Positions 1 through 7,056 of a stretch of DNA of 9,985 nt are shown piece after piece; positions within the stretch are counted from its first letter, which is position 1, and every line of letters begins with the position of its first letter. Under the pieces are notes generated by a model. It was not told where the DNA came from, ran no database searches, and saw nothing but the letters and a program-made list of their open reading frames with translations. The translations under genes were made by a program, and so were the position numbers. The stretch is from assembly GCA_029259995.1 (NCBI GenBank), contig JAJDEC010000416.1, positions 1-9,985 of the forward strand, read 5' to 3'. Origin of the DNA: Phycisphaerae bacterium (GTDB taxonomy: Bacteria; Planctomycetota; Phycisphaerae; UBA1845; UTPLA1).

Positions 1-57
1 TCGGAAATTGAGACGTTGTGCGCCGCTGTGGGCTCCGTGCGTTCCTGCACTGAATAA
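1..57 (+). pseudogene. Upstream in-frame remnant of the homocysteine S-methyltransferase-like gene, ended by TAA
   Basis: Read in the same frame as the CDS at 73-471, bases 1-57 translate to SEIETLCAAVGSVRSCTE followed by a TAA stop at 55-57. After the stop the frame continues as PIIGSM into the downstream protein. The pattern ET, then an Ala-rich helix, then a Pro-Ile strand, then SMTF matches the middle of homocysteine S-methyltransferase barrels, where the stop position normally holds a hydrophobic residue such as Leu. A single TTA-to-TAA change would explain it. The gene is therefore either a recent nonsense pseudogene, split in two, or affected by a sequencing error. The 5' part lies outside the window. 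Confidence 0.5.
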
Positions 58-72
58 CCCATCATCGGGAGC

Positions 73-471
73 ATGACGTTTGACGCCGGTCCGGATGCGA
101 TGGACACGACGGCCGGTGTATCCATTCCGGAGGCGTGTCGCGCGCTCGAGCAGGCAGGGGCCGATATGGTCGGATTCGATCGAGGTGAATATCCGGATGG
201 GGCTGCGGCCGTTATTTCCTTGATGGCGCAATCGACGTCACTTCCGGTCTACGCCGAGATCAACGCCGGTCGTGCCGAGATCGTCGATTCCCGCATCGTG
301 TATCAGGAACCGGCGGCTGCGTTTGGCGAACGGCTGGAGCGATTGCGGGACGCTGGGGCGAAGCTTGTCGGCGGCGGGTTGGGGGCGAGCCCGGAGCACA
401 TCGCACAGCTAATCCGCCAACGAGAACGACTGGTCCGAAAAGCGCGGCGTGCAACGGGCGACGGCGGATGA
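73..471 (+). CDS. Homocysteine S-methyltransferase-like C-terminal half, zinc cysteines missing
   Basis: This 132-residue product resembles the C-terminal half of the TIM-barrel homocysteine S-methyltransferase family (MetH N-terminal domain, BHMT, MmuM), which transfers a methyl group to homocysteine using a zinc-bound thiolate. Recognisable blocks are SMTF-like at the start, TTAGVSIPEA (12-21), GADMVGFDRG (29-38), INAGRAEIVDSRIVY (63-77) and LVGGGLGASPEHI (98-110). Family members are about 300 residues, so this is only part of a gene. The cysteine of the usual GANCG block is Arg37, and the Cys-Cys of the GGCCGT block is Gly102-Leu103, so no zinc ligand remains and ordinary methyltransferase activity is unlikely. 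ATG 73 has GGGAG almost touching it, a poor ribosome-site spacing, and may be only an internal Met of the longer interrupted frame. A terminator follows 2 bp after the stop. Family assignment is fairly safe; function is unknown. Confidence 0.6.
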   Translation: MTFDAGPDAMDTTAGVSIPEACRALEQAGADMVGFDRGEYPDGAAAVISLMAQSTSLPVYAEINAGRAEIVDSRIVYQEPAAAFGERLERLRDAGAKLVGGGLGASPEHIAQLIRQRERLVRKARRATGDGG

Positions 472-473
472 TT

Positions 474-501
474 GGACGTCGGCGGCGTGCGTCCGTTTTT
501 T
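474..501 (+). terminator. Rho-independent terminator after the methyltransferase-like gene
   Basis: GGACG (474-478) pairs with CGTCC (490-494), with one further T-G wobble closing a 9-nt loop. One base later comes a run of six T (496-501). It begins 2 bp after the TGA at 469-471, which suggests that the upstream gene is, or recently was, transcribed as a unit ending here. Confidence 0.6.
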
Positions 502-563
502 CAGATGTGAATCCTGACCTCAGATGCGGCCCAATGCTGATCGGACTTTGATGCGACAACGAC

Positions 564-581
564 TTGCGCAAGCGTGCGCAA
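564..581. promoter_or_regulatory. 18-bp dyad (TTGCGCA-N4-TGCGCAA), candidate operator
   Basis: This is a perfect 7-bp inverted repeat with a 4-base centre (AGCG), ending 4 bp upstream of the -35 box at 586. No T-run follows on either strand, so it is not a typical terminator. Its position abutting a strong promoter is what one expects of a transcription factor site. The cognate regulator is not identifiable from the window. Confidence 0.4.
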
Positions 582-585
582 AATC

Positions 586-613
586 TTGACCAGCGTTATA
601 ACCCCAGTATAAT
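586..613 (+). promoter_or_regulatory. Sigma-70 type promoter for the HEAT-repeat gene
   Basis: The -35 element TTGACC (586-591, 5 of 6 consensus) and the -10 element TATAAT (608-613, 6 of 6) are separated by 16 bp. Transcription would start near 620, giving a leader of about 150 nt before the ATG at 770. The leader contains a weak hairpin (CTTGGA 673-678 with TCCAAG 690-695). This is the clearest promoter in the window. Confidence 0.7.
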
Positions 614-757
614 CAAGTTTTTGGAGCGCTTCATGGACCCAGCGTCCGAAGTGCTTCCAGCCGCGAGCATGCCTTGGACGTTTGGGGGTTCCAAGCGGCG
701 CCTGCCTTTACGAAAACGATTCGTCAGTCCCCGCAGCTTTCGTCCGAAGATGGCCTC

Positions 758-763
758 AGGAGG
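758..763 (+). promoter_or_regulatory. Shine-Dalgarno AGGAGG fixing the start at 770
   Basis: AGGAGG lies 6 bases before ATG 770. It decides the start of the HEAT-repeat protein against the in-frame TTG at 674. Translation from 770 also puts the signal peptide at the very N-terminus. Confidence 0.85.
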
Positions 764-769
764 ATACTA

Positions 770-3235
770 ATGTCAGTTTGTTCTATACGAGGCAAGAGGT
801 TCGTCCTGACGGCGGCGTTCGCGCTGGCGTTGATGCCGACCGCGCTGTTTGCCCAGGAATCCGAAGAGGGCATGGTCGGTCAGGATCGGCAGGCCTGGAA
901 TGCCTGGACGGCCGCGATGCGTGTCGTCGAACGCGGCGATCTGGAAGAGGCGACGCCTCTGTTTGACGCCATCGCCGCGATGGACATTTCGGACCTCCGT
1001 CTCGCATTGATGGCAGATCGAAGCGGCACATCGCGCCTCGAATACTGGTCCCAGAACGAGAACGCGCCGCTGAGCGTGAAGTCGACTGTTGGCAAGATCA
1101 CCAACGGACGGCGCCAGCGCGGACTGGCCGAAGACGGCTGGCATCTCGCGGCCGTTGGCCGATTCAAGTTTGCGGACGCGAACTTCAAGGCGCTGATCGA
1201 GTCGAACCCTGATCCCGTTGCGCTGCTTGAATTGGCGCGCCGGAATCCGAATCGCCACGACATACTCGTGAAGCTCATCAACAACACGCAGGTCGGCGAA
1301 TCCGCCGTGGCCTTCATCAAGCTGCTCCAGCAGGGTGAAGAGGCGCTGCGCACGGATCCGTTTGAAGTCGAGACGCACATCGCGCGACTCGCCGGCTCGC
1401 CGCGCATGGTCTACAACGCGACGAATCGACTGCGGGACAGCGGCGAGTATGCCGTGCCGCACCTGATTCAGGCGCTTCAGGACTCGACACGCACGGAGAT
1501 TCATGCCGTCGTCATACAGGTGCTTTCGGACCTGGGGCGCGGGGCATTGAATCCGCTCGTCCAGGCCTACGGCATCAAGGACGACGTGACGAAGGTGTTC
1601 ATCATTCGGGCGTCGGGCGACATCGGTTACAAGCAGGCTGTACCCTATCTCGTCGAACTGCTTCAGGACGAGACGGAAGCGCCGGCCGTGAAGGAAGCGG
1701 CCCGGGAGGCCTTGCGCAAGCTGGGCGTCAGCGAAGGCTGGAATCTTGCGTCGCTCTTTCTCGAGCTCGGCAATCTCTACTATGACGGCGCGGACTCGCT
1801 GATGCCCGTCAAAGCCCTTGAGACGGCGAACATCTGGTATCTCCGCGATCAGGAGCTGCGATATGTCGCCGTTCCTCGCGATACATTCAACGACATCATG
1901 GCGATGCGTTGTGCCGAGGAGGCGTTGAAGTACGCGCCCGACACGGCCGAGGCCGTCGCCCTCTGGCTTGCGGCAAACACGCGGCGCGAGTCGAAACTCG
2001 GGATGAACGTCGAGAGCGATCAGCCGGACCCGCTCGCCAACAAGGACTCGACGCGATCCGAAAATACGCCCCGATCGATCTACTTTAATCGGGCGGCGGG
2101 CGCCAAGTACGCGCACATGATGCTGGAGCGCGCCGTCAAGGGCGGCGACATCGGCGTCGCGCTGGGCGCGATTGCTGCATTGCGAACGACGGCCGGCGAA
2201 AACAATCTCGTCGGTTCCGACGATCACAAACAGGCGCTTGTGCGTGCCATGAGCTTCCCGAATCGACAGGTTCGATTCAAGGCGGCCGAAGCGCTGGCGC
2301 TGGCCGGCCCAAAGACGAATTTTACGGGATCGCAGAATGTGGTCCCTGTGCTCGGCGAATCGCTGAAGTCGTCGGATCGACGTGCTGCGTTGATCGCCAT
2401 CGATGACATTAACCTTCGCAACAAATTCCAGGCCCTCATGCGGGCGGCGAACTTCGAAACGGCAGTCGGCGGCACGCTCTACGAAGCGACGCGACTTGGC
2501 CGCGAACAGGCTGTCGGCGCGTACGACGTCGTCCTGCTCGGACTCGACATCAAGCAGCCTGATTCGACGTCAGCCATCAACGAACTCCGAAAGGACTTCG
2601 AAACGTCGTCACTGCCGATTCTCCTGGTTTCCAGCGACATCGGTCAGGGCAATCGCGTCGCGCGAGGCCAGCGCGGCGTCGAAGTGCTCGACACGACGGT
2701 CATTGAGATCGGAGACGTTGCAAGAATCACGGAGATCGTCACGAATCGAATGAATCGTGCGGCTCAGGCGATGGGAATGAGCGGCATGAACGAGAACATG
2801 TCGCTTTCGCTGGCCTTGCGGGCGGCGGACGCGATTCGAGCGATTGGTCTCGGCAATTCGCAGGTCTTCGACGTCAGCCGGGCCGAGCCCGCCATGATTT
2901 CGGCCATCAAGGGCGACACGGAGTCGCTTCGTGTTCGAGTCGCCGGTGGGCTGGCGATGGTCAAGTCGGCCACGGCACAGGAAGCTCTCGCCGCGGCCGC
3001 GATGGACGCCGCCCATTCGCAGATTGAACGCATCGCGCAGTTCGACGCCCTGGCGGAGTCGGGTCGGATGCACGGCAACCAGCTGGGCGAGCGTGAAGTC
3101 GTCAGCAAGCTGATCGAATTCACGATGAAGGAGCCGGATCTCGTGCTTCGTGCGTCGGCGTCGAAGGCGCTCGGCGCGCTGGACTTGCCAAGCAACAAGG
3201 CGAGCGAGATCATTCGGGCTCAGCACAACGGCTGA
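770..3235 (+). CDS. Exported HEAT-repeat protein with a degenerate receiver-like domain
   Basis: The product is 821 residues. A Sec signal peptide (basic start, hydrophobic core FVLTAAFALALMPTALFA, cleavage probably after Ala28) sends it to the periplasm or beyond. Residues about 228-319 form HEAT repeats (YAVPHLIQALQD, then VPYLVELLQDETEAPAVKEAA). Residues about 335-435 are TPR-like helices. About 485-540 and 660-800 look like further HEAT-type helices. Residues about 539-650 read like a CheY receiver: ALIAIDDINLRNKFQALM matches beta-1 with the acidic pair (Asp545-Asp546), YDVVLLGLD (585-593) matches beta-3, and LPILLVSS (615-622) matches beta-4. The phospho-acceptor Asp is Gly591, and no conserved Lys is seen in the beta-5 region, so it is probably a pseudo-receiver used for binding. 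A strong promoter and AGGAGG precede the gene. HEAT arrays usually serve as scaffolds; the partner is unknown. Confidence 0.85.
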   Translation: MSVCSIRGKRFVLTAAFALALMPTALFAQESEEGMVGQDRQAWNAWTAAMRVVERGDLEEATPLFDAIAAMDISDLRLALMADRSGTSRLEYWSQNENAPLSVKSTVGKITNGRRQRGLAEDGWHLAAVGRFKFADANFKALIESNPDPVALLELARRNPNRHDILVKLINNTQVGESAVAFIKLLQQGEEALRTDPFEVETHIARLAGSPRMVYNATNRLRDSGEYAVPHLIQALQDSTRTEIHAVVIQVLSDLGRGALNPLVQAYGIKDDVTKVFIIRASGDIGYKQAVPYLVELLQDETEAPAVKEAAREALRKLGVSEGWNLASLFLELGNLYYDGADSLMPVKALETANIWYLRDQELRYVAVPRDTFNDIMAMRCAEEALKYAPDTAEAVALWLAANTRRESKLGMNVESDQPDPLANKDSTRSENTPRSIYFNRAAGAKYAHMMLERAVKGGDIGVALGAIAALRTTAGENNLVGSDDHKQALVRAMSFPNRQVRFKAAEALALAGPKTNFTGSQNVVPVLGESLKSSDRRAALIAIDDINLRNKFQALMRAANFETAVGGTLYEATRLGREQAVGAYDVVLLGLDIKQPDSTSAINELRKDFETSSLPILLVSSDIGQGNRVARGQRGVEVLDTTVIEIGDVARITEIVTNRMNRAAQAMGMSGMNENMSLSLALRAADAIRAIGLGNSQVFDVSRAEPAMISAIKGDTESLRVRVAGGLAMVKSATAQEALAAAAMDAAHSQIERIAQFDALAESGRMHGNQLGEREVVSKLIEFTMKEPDLVLRASASKALGALDLPSNKASEIIRAQHNG

Positions 3236-3256
3236 TCGTGTCGAAAGTCTTGTGAG

Positions 3257-3277
3257 GCGTCGGCGATCCGCCGACGC
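3257..3277 (+). terminator. Perfect 9-bp GC hairpin after the HEAT-repeat gene, no U-tract
   Basis: GCGTCGGCG (3257-3265) pairs fully with CGCCGACGC (3269-3277) around a 3-base loop (ATC), 21 bp after the stop codon at 3233-3235. No T-run follows, so intrinsic termination is not assured. It could pause polymerase, protect the mRNA 3' end or act with Rho. Confidence 0.4.
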
Positions 3278-3281
3278 TGTT

Positions 3282-3320
3282 GCCGGCTCCATTGCCTGGG
3301 GCCGGCGAAGCACAAGCCGG
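3282..3320. repeat. GC-rich palindrome (10-bp stem) plus CACAAGCCGG motif
   Basis: GCCGGCTCCA (3282-3291) pairs with TGGGGCCGGC (3297-3306), with one T-G wobble and a 5-base loop. CACAAGCCGG follows at 3311-3320. The reverse complement of that 10-mer occurs at 4536-4545. Together with the palindromes at 4480 and 7432, this suggests a set of REP-like intergenic elements. Membership of this copy is weaker because its stem differs. Confidence 0.4.
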
Positions 3321-3409
3321 CTGTCGACGCATTGCAACGTTGTGATAACCACCAAGTTACGCAACGCATCGCGATGGCGCGCGATGGCAGGCCGGAATGG
3401 AGTCCGGGC

Positions 3410-4357
3410 ATGACGCCGAAGCGCAAACTTCTGATTTTCCCAGGTACCGGCAGCCAGGGATTCACTGCGGCCATCTGCAAGCATCTCAAGATTCAGCCCG
3501 GAAAATGCCAGGCCAAGCATTTTTCCGAGGGGAATACGTTTGTGCGCGTGCTGGAGAACGTGCGCGGTCGCGACGTGTATTTCGTCCAATCACTCAGCTA
3601 TCCCGTCAACGATCACTTGATGGAGATCCTGTTCTACATTGATGCGTTCAAGCGGGCGTCGGCGGAAAGCGTGACGGCCGTTATTCCGTTCTTCAGTTAC
3701 GGCAAGGGCGACAAGAAGGACGAGCCGCGCGTGTCGATTCGTGCGCGCGTCGTGGCGGACTGCCTGGAGGCGGCCGGCGTCGATCGAATTGTCACGATGG
3801 ATCTGCACGCACCGCAGATTCAGGGTTTTTTCCGGGTGCCCGTGGACCATTTGTACGCCCAGCCGGCGATCGCAGGGCATTTCAAGCAGAAGATCAATCG
3901 GAACTGGGTCGTCGTTGCGCCCGATGTCGGGGCAGCGAAGATGGCGCATGCCTATGCGAAGTGCTTCGGTACGACGACGGCGATTGCGGAGAAGACGCGG
4001 CCCGATCATCGGGAGAACGCCGTCGTGAATCGACTGATCGGCAGCGTCGAGGGAAAGAACGCGCTGATCGTCGATGACTTTACGATCAGTGGGGGGACGC
4101 TGATCGCAACGGCCAAGCGGCTCAAGGAAGAAGGCGCGAAGGATGTCTACGCGAGCGTCGCCCACGGCATCATGACGGCAGGCTCCGCGAAGCGCATCGA
4201 AGAAAGCCCGATCAAGGAGCTGGTGATTACGGACACGATCGAACATCGCTTTGAGCCGCTCGGAAAGAAGATCAAGACGGTCTCCGTCGCGCCGCTTTTC
4301 GCACAGGCGATTGACAGTGTGTTTCGGCAGACGAGCGTGTCGAAGTTGTTTGAATAG
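3410..4357 (+). CDS. prs: Ribose-phosphate pyrophosphokinase (PRPP synthetase), divergent subgroup
   Basis: This cytosolic enzyme transfers pyrophosphate from ATP to ribose 5-phosphate to make PRPP for nucleotide, histidine, tryptophan and NAD synthesis. The 315-residue length is normal for Prs. Visible signatures are VRGRDVYFVQS (51-61), NDHLMEILFYIDAF (67-80), the catalytic-site motif DLHAPQIQGFF (131-141), PVDHLYAQP (144-152), VVVAPDVGAAK (167-177) and the PRPP-binding loop LIVDDFTISGGT (219-230). The ATP-side loop reads GKGDKKDEPRVSI (98-110) instead of the common ARQDRK type, so it belongs to a non-classical Prs branch. ATG 3410 is preferred over in-frame ATG 3332 and 3374. It has GGAG 7 bases upstream and its product begins at the usual Prs N-terminus. 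The gene lies 174 bp after the HEAT gene, with hairpins between. No clear promoter of its own was found. Confidence 0.93.
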   Translation: MTPKRKLLIFPGTGSQGFTAAICKHLKIQPGKCQAKHFSEGNTFVRVLENVRGRDVYFVQSLSYPVNDHLMEILFYIDAFKRASAESVTAVIPFFSYGKGDKKDEPRVSIRARVVADCLEAAGVDRIVTMDLHAPQIQGFFRVPVDHLYAQPAIAGHFKQKINRNWVVVAPDVGAAKMAHAYAKCFGTTTAIAEKTRPDHRENAVVNRLIGSVEGKNALIVDDFTISGGTLIATAKRLKEEGAKDVYASVAHGIMTAGSAKRIEESPIKELVITDTIEHRFEPLGKKIKTVSVAPLFAQAIDSVFRQTSVSKLFE

Positions 4358-4479
4358 GGCGGATCGTCGAGAATGAAGCGTATTGCCGCGGATCGGCCTG
4401 TCTGCACAGACCATTAAGCCTAATCAGGTTTGGTTGCGACGCATGGCTCTTAAGAGGACGGACCGACGTGGCCGAGCTT

Positions 4480-4505
4480 GAACCGGCCATTGGCCGGTTC
4501 CACAC
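4480..4505 (-). repeat. Palindromic intergenic repeat, copy 1 (inverted relative to copy 2)
   Basis: Read on the minus strand, this is GTGTG followed by a 9-bp stem, GAACCGGCC and GGCCGGTTC, around an AAT loop. The same 26-base element recurs at 7432-7457 on the plus strand with two differences that together keep the stem paired. It sits between the convergent 3' ends of prs and the DUF819 gene. The surrounding gap (4358-4565) also holds CCGGCTTGTG at 4536-4545 and otherwise shows nothing I recognise. Confidence 0.65.
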
Positions 4506-4565
4506 AGGTCAGTGTCCACGCAACAGTGAAGTGCTCCGGCTTGTGTCGTAGCGCGTGTCCATTCG

Positions 4566-5867
4566 CTAATTCGCATTTGTTGCCGCCGGCAGAACGAGAT
4601 TCATCAGGTTGACGCAGAGCAGTCCCGCGAACGTTCCAAGGACATAGCCCGCGATTGCCAGAAGCGCGCCGACGGGGGCGAGGACGGGATTGAACGCGCC
4701 TGCAACGACGGGCGCCGACGCCGCGCCGCCGATGTTCGCCTTCGAACCGACGGCGACGAAGAAGAAAGGTGCCTTCATCAACTTTGCAGCGATCAGCAAT
4801 ACGATGATGTGGATCATCATCCACGTCGCGCCGATCAGCATGTAGCCCTTCGCCTCAAAGATGCGACTGAAATCCGCCCCCGCGCCGATGCATGCCACGA
4901 GCAGGTAGATCATCACGCCGCCGAATCGGGACGCGCCGGCGCCCTCCAGCGTGCGCATTTTCGTGAACGAGCAGACGACGCCGAGGATCGTGACGAAGAT
5001 GACTTTCCAGGCGAATGGGCCGACGTAATCGCTACCGCGCGCAAAGAAGTCGATCGACATTAGCGCATCGGCCGCCACACCGGAGATCCAGGCGGCGCCG
5101 AAGCTCAGTGCCAGGATCGCAAGGATGTCGCCGATCGTGGCGTGGCGTTTCACGGCCTCGTGATAATCTTCCATCCGCTTCGTGAGATCGTCGATGGCCG
5201 ACGTGTCGCCGCCGAGGATGCGATCGATCGCCTTAGGCTTACCCGCAAAGAACAGCAACACAGCCATCCAGCAATTGGCGATGAACACATCCACGACGAT
5301 GATCGGGCTGATCGCCGCGTCCGTGACGTTGAACGACTTCTGGAGTGCAATGGCATTCGCACCCCCGCCGATCCAGCTGCCCGCGAGATAGGACAGCGGC
5401 AAATGGCCATCGGGCGGCATTTGCGATTGCCACATCCAGACGGCGATCGGTCCGCCGATGACGACGCCCAGCGTGCCCGCCAGGAGCATTCCACCGGCTT
5501 TGGGACCGAGGCGGATGATCCCCTTCAGATCGAGATTCAGCGTGAAGAGGAACAGGCTCGCGGGCAGGACGATTTTCTTGACGAAGTCGAACAGCGGCGA
5601 TGCGTTGGGGATGACGCGAAAGATGGCGTCGTTGCCTGCAGCGTCGACGAAGGGCCAGGGCGTTGAAAACAGCGTCGGCACGAAGTAACAGAAGATTAAC
5701 GCCGGGATCACTTTGAATAGGCGACCGACGACGGGACGCGAGGATGCGTAGAAGACAACGCCGAGAATCCCGAGGAGAATCGCGAGTATGCCGGGCGGCG
5801 TGCTGATCAGAATAGTTTCATTCGCCGAAGAGGCGAGCAACGACTGAGAACTGGCGGCAAGGAACAT
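4566..5867 (-). CDS. DUF819 family multi-pass membrane protein
   Basis: From ATG 5867 the product has 433 residues, mostly hydrophobic segments consistent with about ten membrane spans. Family hallmarks are SWIGGGANAIALQ (164-176) and near the C-terminus GSKANIGGAASAPVVA (374-389), followed by LAPVGALLAIAGYVLGT (396-412). A charged cytosolic-type loop lies at about 210-245. DUF819 (YjcL-like) proteins are inner-membrane proteins presumed to be transporters; no substrate is established. Start choice is uncertain. In-frame ATG 5897 and TTG 5945 give longer forms, but none has a convincing ribosome site, and the extra codons look unlike the rest. The gene follows arsS on the same strand after 130 bp, so it could belong to the arsenosugar unit, for example as an exporter; that role is inferred from position only. 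The stop is TAG at 4566-4568. Confidence 0.82.
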   Translation of the reverse strand: MFLAASSQSLLASSANETILISTPPGILAILLGILGVVFYASSRPVVGRLFKVIPALIFCYFVPTLFSTPWPFVDAAGNDAIFRVIPNASPLFDFVKKIVLPASLFLFTLNLDLKGIIRLGPKAGGMLLAGTLGVVIGGPIAVWMWQSQMPPDGHLPLSYLAGSWIGGGANAIALQKSFNVTDAAISPIIVVDVFIANCWMAVLLFFAGKPKAIDRILGGDTSAIDDLTKRMEDYHEAVKRHATIGDILAILALSFGAAWISGVAADALMSIDFFARGSDYVGPFAWKVIFVTILGVVCSFTKMRTLEGAGASRFGGVMIYLLVACIGAGADFSRIFEAKGYMLIGATWMMIHIIVLLIAAKLMKAPFFFVAVGSKANIGGAASAPVVAGAFNPVLAPVGALLAIAGYVLGTFAGLLCVNLMNLVLPAATNAN

Positions 5868-5997
5868 GGGCGAGGATGGTAATGCGTGTGGTTGCATCCG
5901 GCCAATCGTTGTCAAGTGCACGAGGGACGACTGCCCCGTGCCCAATCATTCGTGTGGCGATGCAAGCAAGCCTCAGCGATCGCCCAGAGTCGGGGCG

Positions 5998-7035
5998 TCA
6001 CGTGACGGAGCCTGTACAACTCGATCCGCTGCCGGCCGTGCAGCCGTAGCAGTGATTGCCGATGCCGATCTGCCGATTCGCAAGCATCGCGACGTCAAAG
6101 TCGCGAATATGCGTCGGTCCGCCGTTTCCGATCGGCATTTCCAGCATCTGGTTGAAGTCACAATCGTAGAGTGTGCCTTCCCAGCCGATGCTGAGCGTCG
6201 TGCGGCACATAACGCTGTTGGCGGCGTCGGCGTTGAACGCGTCGGAGAGTTTCCGCATGTACGATTCGTACGTGCCCCGTTCGATCAGAAAGTCGAGAAA
6301 TCGGCTGATCGGCATGTTGGTGATCGTGAACAGGCTGTTGAACACGATGCCGTATCGGCGTTGCAGTTCACGTTTGTAGTCCGCCTCGATCGATGCCTGC
6401 TTCGGCGGCAGGTAGGCGCCAACGGGATTGAAAACGAGATTGAGCGTGAGACCGCTGTCGGATTGGCCGTAGCCCAGTGCGTTGAGGCGCTGCAGGGCGC
6501 GGATGGATCGTTCGAAGACGTGTTCTCCCCGTTGGGCGTCAGTCTGGGATTCGAGGTAATAGGGCAGGCTTGCCGTGACTTCGACGCGTCGGCCTGCGAG
6601 AAACTCGGGTATGTCTTCATAGCCCTGTGCGACGAGAATCGTCAGATTGGAGCGATCGATGACGCGTCGTTCCATTTCGACGACGCGATCGACGAGCCAT
6701 TTGAAATCGGGGTTCATTTCCGGCGCGCCGCCCGTCAGATCGACGACGGGTGCGTCCGTCTTCTCCAGCGCCGCGAGACACTGCTCCATCGTCTCGCGCG
6801 TCATGATTTCTTTTCGATCGGGGCCCGCGTCGACGTGGCAGTGCCCGCAGACCTGGTTGCACATCTTGCCGACGTTGATCTGAAACGTGTGGATGCCTGT
6901 CGCCATGAGCGGTGCCAGTTGGATTTCCGCGAGCCGCGCGTCGAAGGGGGCGATGCCGGCCGATTCGGACAGGACGCGGCGCTGTGCATCGACGATGGCA
7001 AGCGGATGATTGCGTTTCTTCAGTGATTGCGTCAT
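5998..7035 (-). CDS. arsS: Arsenosugar biosynthesis radical SAM protein ArsS
   Basis: The product is 345 residues. The radical SAM cluster motif CNQVCGHCHVDAGP runs from Cys59, with Cys63 and Cys66 as the other iron-sulfur ligands. TGGAPEMNP (101-109) fits the SAM-binding strand after the first barrel units. The C-terminal half carries Cys277, Cys292 and the block HCYGCTAGSGSSC (328-340), typical of the ArsS/DUF3641 C-terminal domain and likely to bind auxiliary clusters. ArsS acts in the cytosol, joining a 5'-deoxyadenosyl group from SAM to dimethylated trivalent arsenic, the first committed step toward arsenosugars. ATG 7035 has no strong Shine-Dalgarno and lies 21 bp after the stop of the AhpD-like gene, which suggests co-transcription and perhaps translational coupling. 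The usual upstream enzyme ArsM is not in the window. Length and motifs are complete. Confidence 0.93.
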   Translation of the reverse strand: MTQSLKKRNHPLAIVDAQRRVLSESAGIAPFDARLAEIQLAPLMATGIHTFQINVGKMCNQVCGHCHVDAGPDRKEIMTRETMEQCLAALEKTDAPVVDLTGGAPEMNPDFKWLVDRVVEMERRVIDRSNLTILVAQGYEDIPEFLAGRRVEVTASLPYYLESQTDAQRGEHVFERSIRALQRLNALGYGQSDSGLTLNLVFNPVGAYLPPKQASIEADYKRELQRRYGIVFNSLFTITNMPISRFLDFLIERGTYESYMRKLSDAFNADAANSVMCRTTLSIGWEGTLYDCDFNQMLEMPIGNGGPTHIRDFDVAMLANRQIGIGNHCYGCTAGSGSSCTGSVT

Positions 7036-7056
7036 GAGTCTGTTTCAGTGGCGGGC

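Noticed and set aside
643..749. 9-base direct repeat CGTCCGAAG at 643-651 and 741-749 in the HEAT gene leader
   Set aside because: Short, only two copies and no associated structure; likely coincidence.
674..769. Longer TTG start for the HEAT-repeat protein
   Set aside because: It would place 32 non-hydrophobic residues before the signal peptide and would bury the AGGAGG ribosome site at 758-763 within coding sequence.
773..2227. Minus-strand frame of 484 codons opposite the HEAT-repeat gene, plus similar ones at 2609-3589 and 3590-4414
   Set aside because: Composition is Arg/His/Leu-rich without domains or signal sequences, and each lies antisense to a gene with clear motifs. They are shadows.
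3332..3409. Longer prs start at 3332 or 3374
   Set aside because: The extra residues are not part of any Prs N-terminus and neither ATG has a ribosome site; 3410 has GGAG at a proper distance.
5956..5984. Inverted repeat GGCGAT/ATCGCC with an 17-base loop between arsS and the DUF819 gene
   Set aside because: The stem is only 6 bp with a large loop and no T-run, so it is not supported as a terminator.
5866..7026. Long plus-strand open frame (386 codons) opposite arsS
   Set aside because: It is fully antisense to the well-supported arsS, its product is rich in Arg, Asp and His with no family motif, and no ribosome site was seen. Such mirror frames are common in GC-rich genes.
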